Assembly: GCA_014379205.1 (NCBI GenBank)
Contig: JACMME010000092.1
Location: forward strand, 1 to 61,642
DNA length: 61,642 bases
Source: Gemmatimonadaceae bacterium
GTDB taxonomy: Bacteria > Gemmatimonadota > Gemmatimonadetes > Gemmatimonadales > Gemmatimonadaceae
Direction of reading: 5' to 3'
Part shown: piece after piece, positions 53,515 through 61,642 of the stretch
Layout of the letters: the number at the start of each line of letters is the position of its first letter
Numbering within the stretch: the stretch's first letter is position 1
Notes under the pieces: model-generated
Database searches by the model: none
Seen by the model: only the letters and a program-made list of their open reading frames with translations
Told to the model about the DNA's origin: nothing
Made by a program: the position numbers and the translations under genes

Positions 53515-56236
53515 AAGCCATCTCCTCGCGAGCGTGGTCGTCGGCGAAGATGCGGCGAAGCTCTACAGCCGTTCGGGCACCACGCCGCGCGCGATCAGCC
53601 CACTCGCTCAAGGGCGCCAGCCGCACCACACGATCCCAGCACTCGATCGCATCGCGATACAGGTTTCGTCCGGCCATTACGACGCCCTCGTAGTAGATCG
53701 CTCCGGCGTGGTCCGGATCAGCTCGTAGTATGCGCGCCACCCCAACGGCCGCATCATCCTGACGACCAAGGTCGAGAAGCGTCGCGGCCAGAAGGAGTAA
53801 CGCCTCGATGTGATACGGATCGCCTTGCAGAAGTCCTATCAGCGGCTCGAGCGCCTGATCGTGCTTGCCGGCCTTGCGCCGAACTCGCGCCAGTTCAAGG
53901 GCGCCATCCACGTAAGTGGGGACCGCGTCGAGCGCTGCTACCAGCTCCGCCTCGGCCTCTTCGGTGCGCTCAGCCGCCGATAGAAGCCGGGCGAGCTCCA
54001 AGCGAGCGAGCGCAAGTTGGCCGTCGAGCGCAAGCGCGCCTCGGTATGCCAGCATCGCACCGTCCATGTCGCCCGCGGCCCGCGCTGCATCACCGGTTTC
54101 CTTGAGCACATCCGCGCGATTCGGCGCCGCACCGCGCGCAAGGTCGAGTAACTCTCTTGCCCCGCGATGATCGGAAACAGCCCGCCGCGCTTCGGCCACC
54201 AGCATCAACGTGGCTACGTCCGGCTCCCCGGCCGCGAGCAATGTGGCGGCGGAGCCGATCGCCTCATCGGCGCGTCCCAGCTTCAGGAGTGCCCGCGTCT
54301 CTCCGGCGAGAACCGCAGGCGAGTCGCCGAGGTGTTGGCGCGCCTCCCGATAACGATCGAGGGCCTCTCCCCACAGAGTCTGACGGGCGAAAACATCCCC
54401 GAGAAGGATGAGACCGCGGCCCCGTTCGGCACCTCGGCCAGTGGCCCGGCTGATCTCGGCAGACGCCCGGTCCAGCATTCCCTTGGAGAGATAATCAGTG
54501 GCGAGCGCGTATGGATCCCCGGCGTTCACGGGAGCCTTCCCCTCAACGGTCTCAGGTTTGAGCTCCGCGAAAAGCGAATTCAGAATGTTGGAATCGAAGG
54601 CAAACGCGTCGATCGCGCCCTCAACTCGCGATTCGCCTCCCAGCTCCGGTGCGATGGTCATCTCCGGATCTTCGTGCTGCAAATCGATCGCGAGCTCGAA
54701 CTTCTGGGCGACGTAATAGGGATCCAGCTCCAGCGCCCGCTTGGTTTCGCGCAACGCGCCATCGAAGTCGCCGAGGCTCGTGAGTGTGAAGCTGAGGTTG
54801 TAATGCGCTTCGGCGTAGTCTGGCCGACCCTGGATTGCGCGGCCGAATGCGTTGCGCGCCTTCTCAAGCTTCTGCAATTCCACCAATACCAGCCCGACGC
54901 CGTTCCAAGCCACCGGGTGCTCGGCGTGGGTTGCCAGCGCTTGACGATATGCCTCGAGGCTCAGCTGATGCCGGCCTGCTTTCAACTGCAGCAGCGCAAA
55001 ATTGAGCCACGCCTTTGTGAATGCGGGCTGGATCTCGAGCACAGTCCGGAAGGCGTCCATGGCTTCATCGATGTCGCCGCCATGGTATCGCGCCACACCA
55101 CGATTGTTGAGCGCCAGCGCGTACGCAGGATCGAGCTCGATCGCCCGTGTATACGATTCGGCCGCTCCGGCGTAGTCGCCCGACTGATGCAGCGCGACAC
55201 CGCGCTCGTTCCAGAGTTTCGGGCTGTCGGGATTGGAGGTCAGAACTTCATCGTACGCGGAGAGGGCAGCAGCGGCATTTCCAGTCAGCAGGTGCACTTC
55301 GGCGATCGCCTGCAGCACCAGTCCGCGATCCTCCCCCCGATCCAGAGCGCTTTGATACTGTCGCAACGCCTCGGGATAGTACGCCTTTTGTCTGAATGCC
55401 AAACCGAGGCTGTAGTGCGCCAACTGACCTTCCTCGGACACTTCCATGCGTTGCTGAGCACGGCGAACCTCACGCTCCGGAACCAGCTCGCCATAGCGCG
55501 CGCTGTTGTACCGGTCGAGCGAGAGATTGGCTTGCGCGCGAGACAGCGCTGGATTGAGCTTCACAGCGCGCTTCGTTGCGGCGCGTGCCTCCTCGTGACG
55601 TCCCATGTCACCAAGCACGAATGCCATGAGAAAGTGGGCGTCAGGATTGTCCGGATTCAGCTCGATCGCTACGGCAAGCGCAGCCAGAGCTTCATCGTTG
55701 AGTCCGCGATTGTAGAGGACCTCGCCAACGTAGAAATGGATGAGCGAGCTTGTGGGATCGAGCCCACGCGCCTGCTCCAGCCATTGTTGCGCACGCTCCA
55801 TGTCGCCGTTGGCTTTCTCGGCGAGTCCGAGCTGCATTATCGCCGCGACATCGTTCGAGTGGTACTCGAGCAGCTGGGAAAACTCTTCCACCGCCTCGCG
55901 CGTATCGCCGAGGGCGGCGTGCGCGCGGCCTACTTCCCAGCGTGCCTCGCGATCCTCAGGGTGAACGCGGAGACGCTCCCGGAGTTGAGCCATCCGGCGG
56001 TCGTAGAAACCGGTGCTGAAATAGGCGATTTCCAGGTTACGACGTGCCACCTGCATCTTCGGGTCGATCTCCAACGCACGCGTGAAAGCGTGCGCCGCCT
56101 CCTCGTGCAAACCCTTGTTGAAATACAGCACGCCGAGATTGTTGTGCGCTCCCGGATCAGAGGGGTCGATGCGACGCGCAAACGATCTCAGGACCGCGCG
56201 GTCACGCTCCGATGTGAGTGAGGATGCCTGCTGCAC
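53504..56236 (-). CDS. Giant TPR protein
   Basis: 910 residues starting with GTG at 56236; almost all TPR. About twenty-plus 34-residue units run from residue 30 to the end (for example NNLGVLYFNKGLHEEAAHAF, NNRGVARYHGGDIDEAMDAF, NGVGLVLVELQKLEKARNAF), with an irregular stretch about 540-600. No signal peptide or catalytic motif. It must be a cytoplasmic scaffold; the cluster context suggests it joins chemosensory and MglA components. It overlaps the DUF4388 gene by 11 bases and lies 12 bases from cheC. Confidence 0.85.
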   Translation of the reverse strand: MQQASSLTSERDRAVLRSFARRIDPSDPGAHNNLGVLYFNKGLHEEAAHAFTRALEIDPKMQVARRNLEIAYFSTGFYDRRMAQLRERLRVHPEDREARWEVGRAHAALGDTREAVEEFSQLLEYHSNDVAAIMQLGLAEKANGDMERAQQWLEQARGLDPTSSLIHFYVGEVLYNRGLNDEALAALAVAIELNPDNPDAHFLMAFVLGDMGRHEEARAATKRAVKLNPALSRAQANLSLDRYNSARYGELVPEREVRRAQQRMEVSEEGQLAHYSLGLAFRQKAYYPEALRQYQSALDRGEDRGLVLQAIAEVHLLTGNAAAALSAYDEVLTSNPDSPKLWNERGVALHQSGDYAGAAESYTRAIELDPAYALALNNRGVARYHGGDIDEAMDAFRTVLEIQPAFTKAWLNFALLQLKAGRHQLSLEAYRQALATHAEHPVAWNGVGLVLVELQKLEKARNAFGRAIQGRPDYAEAHYNLSFTLTSLGDFDGALRETKRALELDPYYVAQKFELAIDLQHEDPEMTIAPELGGESRVEGAIDAFAFDSNILNSLFAELKPETVEGKAPVNAGDPYALATDYLSKGMLDRASAEISRATGRGAERGRGLILLGDVFARQTLWGEALDRYREARQHLGDSPAVLAGETRALLKLGRADEAIGSAATLLAAGEPDVATLMLVAEARRAVSDHRGARELLDLARGAAPNRADVLKETGDAARAAGDMDGAMLAYRGALALDGQLALARLELARLLSAAERTEEAEAELVAALDAVPTYVDGALELARVRRKAGKHDQALEPLIGLLQGDPYHIEALLLLAATLLDLGRQDDAAVGVARILRADPDHAGAIYYEGVVMAGRNLYRDAIECWDRVVRLAPLSEWADRARRGARTAVELRRIFADDHAREEMAYAD

Positions 56237-56248
56237 GGCGCAACTGCC

Positions 56249-56869
56249 CTACGCGAGGCGTACAGCGCGAAGAATCGCCTGCAACGACGCCGCATCCGGA
56301 AGCAGCAGAAAGAAGCCTCTTAGATGCTCGCCAGCGTCCTTCAACATGAACTCGGTTTCCACCGAGACGACCTGGTCCTTGTCGGAGCCGAACTGAAGAT
56401 GTGTCGTGGTCAGAATGGCTGCCGACATGTCGATGTGCAGGCTGGGGGGAGATGGCAGCAGCATGAGCCCCATGAATTCGCTCAGCGCGTTCATGTAGGC
56501 GCCAGCGAGAATGTTTCCCGCTTCCTTGATGGCGGACTGCTCGATGACGCCGAGATCCCTGGATGATCCGATCGGGCGGCGCAGCATGAGCTCGGCCATT
56601 CGCACTGCCGTTGGTTGCGGAAAGATCAGAAGCGTGCGTCCAGTTAAATCACCCATCATGTGCATCAATACCGCGGCGATCGGTTCGTCCTCGGAGTCAA
56701 GCTGAGCCGGAACGTCTTCGAGCCGGGTCACATTGATCTTCGGCACCGTGATCATGATGGTGTTTCCCGTCATCTGGGAGAGTGCCGTGGCCGCATGTCC
56801 CGCCCCGATATTGGCAACCTCACGCAACGCATCGAGTTGGTTCGGCTTCAGTGTCGTCATGTCGCTCAT
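56249..56869 (-). CDS. cheC: CheC-type CheY-phosphate phosphatase
   Basis: 206 residues. Both phosphatase active-site helices are recognisable: REVANIGAGHAATALSQMTG (Glu-xx-Asn) near the N-terminus and SAIKEAGNILAGAYMNALSE in the middle, with FPQPTAVRMAELML in between. CheC/CheX/FliY-family proteins dephosphorylate CheY, and CheC binds CheD. No flagellar FliY motifs. It lies directly downstream of cheA (10-base gap). Confidence 0.9.
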   Translation of the reverse strand: MSDMTTLKPNQLDALREVANIGAGHAATALSQMTGNTIMITVPKINVTRLEDVPAQLDSEDEPIAAVLMHMMGDLTGRTLLIFPQPTAVRMAELMLRRPIGSSRDLGVIEQSAIKEAGNILAGAYMNALSEFMGLMLLPSPPSLHIDMSAAILTTTHLQFGSDKDQVVSVETEFMLKDAGEHLRGFFLLLPDAASLQAILRAVRLA

Positions 56870-56879
56870 TGCTGCTCCG

Positions 56880-58790
56880 CTAAAGGAGACTGCCTACGTC
56901 CACTATCAATGATGGGGAACCATCCGAAAGGATCGTTGCCCCGCTAAAAAGTGCCGCGCCTCCACGCACAGCGTCGAAGTGCTTCACGACGATGTCCTGC
57001 TGGCCTGAAAGTTCGTCCACAACCAGTCCCATGCGGCGCTCGCCCAGCTCGAGTACTATCACGTGCGCCGTTCCGTCCTGCGCAACAGGCTGGCTGGCCA
57101 GCGTTCTCATCCGAACCAACGGCAAGACATCTCCACGCATGAGGAGGACTTCCTGTCCCCGCACGGTTTTCAGATGCGACGGTGTCAGTGCTACCGTCTC
57201 CTGAACGTGCGTTAGCGGTATCGCGTACACCTCATCGTGAACCCGAGCCAGCAGAGCCCGGATAATCGCGAGCGTGATCGGAAGCCGCAGAATGGTCGTG
57301 GTGCCCTGCCCCGCCGCCGTCTTGATCTCGACAGAACCTCCCAGAGCGCGAACACGGCTGTACACTGCGTCGATGCCAACCCCGCGACCGGAGAGATCCG
57401 TCACCTGGTCCTTCGTCGAGAATCCGGGACGGGCGATCATACGAATCAGCTCCTCATCGGTCAGCTCAGTCTTGGCAGCATCCGTGACAAATCCCTGCTC
57501 CCGGGCTTTGGCGAGAACGCGAACTCGGTCGATTCCCCTGCCATCGTCGCTCACTCTCACAGTCACCGACGAGCGCTCTCGAGCCGCGCTCAGCGTCAGT
57601 TTTCCGAACGCGGGCTTCCCCGCGGCCTCCCGCTCCGCCGGAGTTTCGAAGCCATGATCCACCGCGTTTCGCAGCAGGTGGACGATGGGATCGCCTATCT
57701 CATCCAGCATGGAGCGATCCAGTTCTATCTCCTTGCCCGACATGGCGAACTCGACGTTCTTGCCCAGTGAGCGCGCGGCGTCTCGCACCAGCCTGGGAAA
57801 CCGGTCGAACACGTGATGCACCGGCACCATGCGGCTCATCATGATTTCGTCCTGCAGCTGCGAGATGAGTCTCGAGGCCTCGCTGACCGCCTCCGTTACC
57901 GCCAGGTCGCCTGCCGCAGCGGCCGTCTCCACGAGGCGGCCACGTGTAATCATGAGCTCACCGATGAGATTCATGAGCGTATCCAGTCGCCGAAGCTCGA
58001 TGCGAATGTGCTGCTGTTGTCGCAACGCCTCGCGCGGCAATGCTTCTCCTACCGGATCGACGTGTAGGTCCGGGTTGGGAGGAGTTGTCTGGTTTTCCTC
58101 ACTGCCGGACATCGCTGATACACTTTCGACGTCGCCCACCGAACGCAGAGCGGCTTCAACGGCGCCGGCCGGCTCATGTGTGTTGAGCCGCAGCGAGAAC
58201 TTCCGGTCGAAGTCGCCGGCTTGCAGCGCCTCGATGGAAGGCGAGAGCGAGTGGACGGTTCCAAGAGTTTCGGCGCGTTTGACGACGAGATAGGCGCGCA
58301 CTCCGCTTAACTGGGTGTCCGGGGCCAATCGCACACGCACGAGCATGCCCGCTTCACCGTTATCTGAAGTTGCGCGCCGCTTTTTTCCGTTTGCCTTCGC
58401 ACGCGCGGGCTTGTCGGATGCGAGTGCACGCAAGCGACCGAGGAGTTGCGTGACTTCGATCTCGTCGATGCGCCCGGCAACCGCCAGGTCTATGGCTGAC
58501 TCCAATGCATCCGCGGTGGCGAAGGAGACGTCCAGCAAGGGCGCGCTTATTCGCGACTCACCTCTGCGGACCCGATCGAGCAAACTCTCGAGCTCGTGTG
58601 TCAGCTCGGCGACAGGCCCGTAACCCATCGTCGCGCTCATTCCCTTTATGGTGTGTACCGCGCGGAAAATCGCGTCGAGCGGCTCACTCGCGCCCGGCGT
58701 TCGCTCCAATTCGAGGAGAAGATGGTTGATCGCCGAGAGGTGCTCCCTGCTCTCGGTCAGGAACAGCTCGGCGTAGCGTGAAAGATCCAA
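56880..58790 (-). CDS. cheA: Chemotaxis histidine kinase CheA
   Basis: 636 residues. HPt domain with H46 in IFRAVHTIKGMSATMGY; a linker with a P2-like region (VRLAPDTQLSGVRAYLVVKR); dimerisation helices IELRRLDTLMNLIGELMITR; HATPase with LLRNAVDHGFETPAEREAAG, DDGRGIDRVRVLA, GFSTKDQVTDLSGRGVGIDA; and a C-terminal CheW-like P5 domain with RMGLVVDELSGQQDIVVKHF. All parts are present, so it should be active and couple to the CheW proteins here. One CheA serves the cluster, with CheY next to it. Confidence 0.95.
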   Translation of the reverse strand: MDLSRYAELFLTESREHLSAINHLLLELERTPGASEPLDAIFRAVHTIKGMSATMGYGPVAELTHELESLLDRVRRGESRISAPLLDVSFATADALESAIDLAVAGRIDEIEVTQLLGRLRALASDKPARAKANGKKRRATSDNGEAGMLVRVRLAPDTQLSGVRAYLVVKRAETLGTVHSLSPSIEALQAGDFDRKFSLRLNTHEPAGAVEAALRSVGDVESVSAMSGSEENQTTPPNPDLHVDPVGEALPREALRQQQHIRIELRRLDTLMNLIGELMITRGRLVETAAAAGDLAVTEAVSEASRLISQLQDEIMMSRMVPVHHVFDRFPRLVRDAARSLGKNVEFAMSGKEIELDRSMLDEIGDPIVHLLRNAVDHGFETPAEREAAGKPAFGKLTLSAARERSSVTVRVSDDGRGIDRVRVLAKAREQGFVTDAAKTELTDEELIRMIARPGFSTKDQVTDLSGRGVGIDAVYSRVRALGGSVEIKTAAGQGTTTILRLPITLAIIRALLARVHDEVYAIPLTHVQETVALTPSHLKTVRGQEVLLMRGDVLPLVRMRTLASQPVAQDGTAHVIVLELGERRMGLVVDELSGQQDIVVKHFDAVRGGAALFSGATILSDGSPSLIVDVGSLL

Positions 58791-58808
58791 TTGCGGATAC
58801 CGCCGAGC

Positions 58809-59171
58809 CTATCCGAGCACGCGCTGCACTGCCTCTAGCACGCGGCTGGGCTGGAACGGCTTTACCACGAAATCCTTGGCGCCCGCCTGAATCGCTTCAA
58901 CCACCAACGCCTGCTGACCCATGGCGCTGCACATGAGCACGCGGGCATTGGGATCGAACTTGGTTATCTCGCGGACCGCGTCGATGCCACCCATGTCAGG
59001 CATCACAATGTCCATGGTCACAAGATCCGGCTTCAGCTGCTTGTACTTCTCTATGGCCTGCAGGCCGGTTTCGGCCTCGCCGACAACATCGAATCCTGAC
59101 TGCTGCAGGATGTCGCCAATCATGGTCCGCATGAAGATGGCGTCATCGCAGATGAGAACGCTGTGACTCAA
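58809..59171 (-). CDS. cheY: Chemotaxis response regulator CheY
   Basis: 120 residues from the TTG at 59171, with GGAGG six bases upstream; the frame to 59357 is the overlap region and is rejected. VLICDDAIFMRTMIGDIL, phospho-acceptor D54 in VTMDIVMPDMGG, and VVKPFQPSRVLEAVQ are typical CheY. It carries phosphate from CheA. The output is not a flagellar switch as far as seen here. There is a gap of 18 bases to cheA. Confidence 0.93.
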   Translation of the reverse strand: MSHSVLICDDAIFMRTMIGDILQQSGFDVVGEAETGLQAIEKYKQLKPDLVTMDIVMPDMGGIDAVREITKFDPNARVLMCSAMGQQALVVEAIQAGAKDFVVKPFQPSRVLEAVQRVLG

Positions 59172-59182
59172 CGTGTCCTCCG

Positions 59183-59653
59183 TTAAAGCAAGACGTGTGT
59201 GATGATGGTGTGGATATCGAGAATTATGACGATTGAGTCGCCGGAATGTCCCAAACCAGTGACCACTCCCCCATGCTCGCTCGAAAGGCCCGCGATTCTC
59301 GCCGCATCGGCCTGAACTGGATCGATATCGGCTGGCGGCAGACGGAGCACCTTGCACACCTCGTCAACGGCGATTCCCACGAGTTTTTGTCCGTGCTGCA
59401 CGAGTATGACCGACCCATCCGCGCTCGCCAATTCACCTGCCAGACGAGCGCCGAGATCGATGACGGTCACGATCGTCCCACGTACGTTGATGATGCCAGC
59501 GACGTCCCGCGGTGCCCCTGGAATTCGTGTGGCCCGGCGGCGGGGGATGATCTCGCGGATATCGTGCAGATCGATGGCGTGCGTGCGCTCGCCAAGCCGG
59601 AACAGCACGAGCTCGCGGAGGGCCTCTTCAGTCGTCAGAACGGTAGAATCCAA
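59183..59653 (-). CDS. CheW-like coupling protein
   Basis: About 156 residues. CheW fold: ELVLFRLGERTHAIDLHDIR, DVAGIINVRGTIVTVIDLG, LVGIAVDEVCKVLRLPPA and VTGLGHSGDSIVIILDIHTI. The best start is TTG at 59653, but it has no good ribosome-binding site; a longer frame to 59719 is open, both overlapping the rluD 3' end. It is the third CheW-like protein of the cluster and the first after rluD. Confidence 0.82.
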   Translation of the reverse strand: MDSTVLTTEEALRELVLFRLGERTHAIDLHDIREIIPRRRATRIPGAPRDVAGIINVRGTIVTVIDLGARLAGELASADGSVILVQHGQKLVGIAVDEVCKVLRLPPADIDPVQADAARIAGLSSEHGGVVTGLGHSGDSIVIILDIHTIITHVLL

Positions 59654-60641
59654 GGAAGTCGAGCGGATCAGAGTGATCGCCAAGCTGGTCAAAACCAGCC
59701 GCGGCGAGCGAGCGGGCAAGATCGTCGGGCAACGGCGACCGCAGCTCCACAGGAGCTCCCGAGACGGGATGCCTGAACCGGAGCAACGCGGCGTGCAGAA
59801 AATTACGGTTCGGCGGCAGCTGTATCAGCCGACGTCCGCCACCACCACCGTAGCGGTCATCTCCGGCCACGGGGTGTCCGATGGACGCAAGATGCACGCG
59901 AATTTGATGAGTTCGTCCCGTATGCAGGTGTGCACGCAGAAGCTCGGTTGAATCGAACCGCGCCAGCCGAACAAATTCAGTCTTCGCATGCCTACCGGTA
60001 CTGACGATTGCCATGCGCGTTCGGTCTCGCGGGTCTCTGCCGATGGGCGCATCTACCGTTTGGCGATCGGAAACGAGGTGTCCCCACGTAAGCACTGCGT
60101 ACCTTCGGACGATGCGTCGCGCCGCGAGCGCGGTGCTGAGTATCCGATGGATGCGGTCGGATTTTGCCACGAGCAGCATACCCGACGTTTCCTTGTCGAG
60201 CCGGTGCACAATTCCCGCCCGGTCTTCGCCGCCACTCGTCGAGAGGCTTCCTTTCCTGCCCATGAGTGCGTTTACGAGAGTCCCCGACCAGTTACCGGGA
60301 GCCGGATGCACCACCATGCCGGCTGGTTTATCCACAACCAGGAGGTGCTCATCCTCGAAGACGACGGAAAGAGGAATGTCCTCGGGATGCACGTCGCGGC
60401 CTGAAGGCGGTGGTATGTTCGCCGATATGGTGTCGCCACGACGCGGCCGGTAGCTGGCCTTCTCTCTTCTGCCCGAGACAGAGACATGTCCCGTTGCGAT
60501 CAGAGTCGCTGCCTGCGTTCTGGAAATATCGAGGTGCGCCGCCAGAAACAAATCGAGGCGGACATCGCTATCCGCCTCGACTGCAAACTCATGCATTTGT
60601 CCCGGCGGATCTTTCCCGGAAGTTCCCGTACCTTCGCTCAA
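59628..60641 (-). CDS. rluD: RluD-family rRNA pseudouridine synthase
   Basis: 337 residues. N-terminal S4-like domain (VRLDLFLAAHLDISRTQAAT); catalytic region GIVHRLDKETSGMLLVAKSD (Asp in HRLDKxTSG), RTHQIRVHLASIGHPVAGDD, and the ending typical of RluC/D. It converts uridines to pseudouridine in 23S rRNA. The start is TTG at 60641 overlapping the lspA stop (TTGA). The lspA-rluD pair is common in bacteria. Confidence 0.93.
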   Translation of the reverse strand: MSEGTGTSGKDPPGQMHEFAVEADSDVRLDLFLAAHLDISRTQAATLIATGHVSVSGRREKASYRPRRGDTISANIPPPSGRDVHPEDIPLSVVFEDEHLLVVDKPAGMVVHPAPGNWSGTLVNALMGRKGSLSTSGGEDRAGIVHRLDKETSGMLLVAKSDRIHRILSTALAARRIVRRYAVLTWGHLVSDRQTVDAPIGRDPRDRTRMAIVSTGRHAKTEFVRLARFDSTELLRAHLHTGRTHQIRVHLASIGHPVAGDDRYGGGGGRRLIQLPPNRNFLHAALLRFRHPVSGAPVELRSPLPDDLARSLAAAGFDQLGDHSDPLDFLGFYRSDD

Positions 60642-61180
60642 GTACCTTGTCCAGGGTTGGTTGTTGGGACCGGCACCTGTGCCGCGGCAGGCACCGATGT
60701 TTCTTCCTCACCCCAGAGCGACCACGCGAGCAGAAACGCACCTATACTCACCGCGATATCTGCGACATTGAAAGTCGGCCAGCGCCAACCACCAACCCCC
60801 ACATCGAGAAAATCCACCACGCCGGATGCGGATCGAATTCGGTCGAGAAGATTTCCGACAGCACCCCCGCATACGAGACCAAGCGCGATGGTCCTGAGCG
60901 TGTCATTGGGATGCGCTGCGCGATACAGGCGGCTCAAAATAAAAAGCGCGACTATGGTCAGCACCAGAAAGACCCAACGCGAGTACGGACCCACGTTCAG
61001 GCCGAACGCCGCCCCCGGATTATAGACCAGCGTGAAGCGAATGAAGTCGCCGAACACTTCTCGCGGAACATGGACTGGCGGTAGCCGCTCGACCGCAATG
61101 GCCTTCGTGCACGCGTCGAGACAGACAACGACTGCGGCAAGCGACCAGAAAGTAAGCTGCTTACGCCTGCTTCTTTCCAT
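60638..61180 (-). CDS. lspA: Lipoprotein signal peptidase LspA
   Basis: 180 residues, four membrane segments. It has FTLVYNPGAAFGL, CGGAVGNLLDRIRSASGVVD (catalytic Asp), and FNVADIAVSIGAF (second Asp). It cleaves lipidated prolipoproteins, matching the many lipoproteins in this window. The start is the ATG at 61180 with an AGG just upstream, overlapping the dksA-like gene by 20 bases. A longer frame to 61234 is rejected. Confidence 0.93.
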   Translation of the reverse strand: MERSRRKQLTFWSLAAVVVCLDACTKAIAVERLPPVHVPREVFGDFIRFTLVYNPGAAFGLNVGPYSRWVFLVLTIVALFILSRLYRAAHPNDTLRTIALGLVCGGAVGNLLDRIRSASGVVDFLDVGVGGWRWPTFNVADIAVSIGAFLLAWSLWGEEETSVPAAAQVPVPTTNPGQGT

Positions 61181-61586
61181 CTTCCTCACGCTGCTTGCAG
61201 GAGATGCAGAGTCGCGCGTGAGGAAGCGCGTCAAGGCGATCGAAGTCTATGTCCTCGTTACAGTTATGACATTTCCCGAAAGTCTCTGGCGAACGGTACA
61301 GCCGGCGCAAAGCTTCGTCAATGTGCCATAGAAAGCGACCTTCCTGGCTGGCGAACAGGAACTGCTTTTCGCGCTCCATGGCGTCGGTGCCCTGATCCGC
61401 CATGTGAAATGAATAGGAGCTGAGGTCGCCGTCAGCGGATTGCGGTGTGGAGTTGAACGCCTCGCTGTAATTGCCGAGCTCCTTGAGGACCCTCTTCCGC
61501 TCCTCGAGAAGCCGCTTCTCGAAGTGCGTTAGATTCTTCTTGCTCATGGGCTTGGACTTCTTTACACCTGCACCGGTTGGCGGCAT
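61161..61586 (-). CDS. TraR/DksA-type zinc-finger protein
   Basis: 141 residues. A helical N-terminus (SKKNLTHFEKRLLEERKRVL) and a C4 zinc finger (CHNCNEDIDFDRLDALPHAR then CISCKQ) near the C-terminus. DksA-like proteins modulate RNA polymerase. The region 60-90 (GTDAMEREKQFLFASQEGRF) matches the coiled-coil part. Begins with ATG at 61586 overlapping the previous stop by one base. Confidence 0.88.
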   Translation of the reverse strand: MPPTGAGVKKSKPMSKKNLTHFEKRLLEERKRVLKELGNYSEAFNSTPQSADGDLSSYSFHMADQGTDAMEREKQFLFASQEGRFLWHIDEALRRLYRSPETFGKCHNCNEDIDFDRLDALPHARLCISCKQREEDGKKQA

Positions 61587-61642
61587 CAGTCGGTTCTCAT
61601 TAGGGCGAGCGTTACGGTGATTCCGTCGAGATCCACCGTTTG
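61586..61642 (-). CDS. Partial gene, only the last 18 codons visible
   Basis: The minus strand ends with QTVDLDGITVTLALMRTD and a TGA at 61586-61588 that shares a base with the DksA-like start (TGATG). Because lspA often follows ileS, this could be the C-terminal tail of isoleucyl-tRNA synthetase, but 18 residues do not prove it. Start lies outside the window. Confidence 0.5.
   Translation of the reverse strand, partial: QTVDLDGITVTLALMRTD

Noticed and set aside
54167-56221. Very long plus-strand frame (684 residues) opposite the giant TPR gene
   Set aside because: Antisense to a well-supported TPR gene; its composition follows the codon pattern of the other strand and no domain is seen.
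1-61642. Search for CRISPR arrays, insertion sequences and prophage
   Set aside because: No regular spacer-repeat arrays, transposase frames or phage genes were seen; the heptamer repeats are too short and lack spacers.

Overview
This 61.6 kb window looks like chromosomal backbone from a free-living, moderately high-GC, Gram-negative-type bacterium. The best guess is Gemmatimonadota. That is an inference from four things: the division and cell-wall (dcw) gene content, a che/mgl cluster full of TPR and DUF4388 proteins, LC7/roadblock proteins next to MglA, and many lipoproteins and outer-membrane-like proteins. I have no 16S rRNA or database match. I see no insertion sequences, phage genes or CRISPR arrays. 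Genes are packed tightly, and most neighbours overlap by 1, 4 or 8-20 bases, so translational coupling is widespread.

Left part (1-15 kb). A cut-off miaB and its paralogue mtaB are followed upstream by a soluble receiver/histidine-kinase protein. A chain of 4-base overlaps then runs alr > deoB > cdd > EutN/CcmL-type protein, with a lipoprotein gene overlapping EutN by up to 17 bases and an outer-membrane protein gene after it by another 4-base overlap, all on the minus strand. mazG is divergent from alr. asnS faces a plus-strand envelope/signalling operon (BamB-like propeller lipoprotein, small membrane protein, HAMP histidine kinase, coiled-coil lipoprotein), and the two 5' ends overlap.

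Middle part (15-38 kb). recG, ftsY, a von Willebrand-like membrane protein, and then a dcw cluster on the minus strand: rsmH-ftsL-ftsI-murE-murF-mraY-murD-ftsW-murG-murC-ftsQ-ftsA-ftsZ, ending with a LytM/M23 peptidase coupled to ftsZ. mraZ, murB and ddl are not in the cluster. Four intergenic gaps carry heptanucleotide iterations, three of them as clear inverted arms (upstream of recG, between ftsA and ftsZ, downstream of the outer-membrane protein gene).

Right part (38-61.6 kb). A diacylglycerol-kinase-like gene, a bidirectional terminator, a large TPR protein, tRNA-Val(TAC) and an unlisted 56-residue membrane protein lead into about 18 kb of one-direction genes. Transcription runs from the right edge: partial gene (possibly ileS) > dksA-like > lspA > rluD > cheW > cheY > cheA > cheC > giant TPR > DUF4388 > TPR-roadblock > roadblock > roadblock-like > mglA > tandem DnaA-type AAA+ protein > DUF4388-TPR > cheR > cheD > cheB > cheW > cheW > TPR > metallopeptidase. 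It has no chemoreceptor, flagellar or pilus gene. Combining a full chemosensory phospho-relay with an MglA/roadblock polarity switch and a protein holding two DnaA-type ATPase domains but no DnaA DNA-binding domain makes this the best candidate here for an undescribed system.
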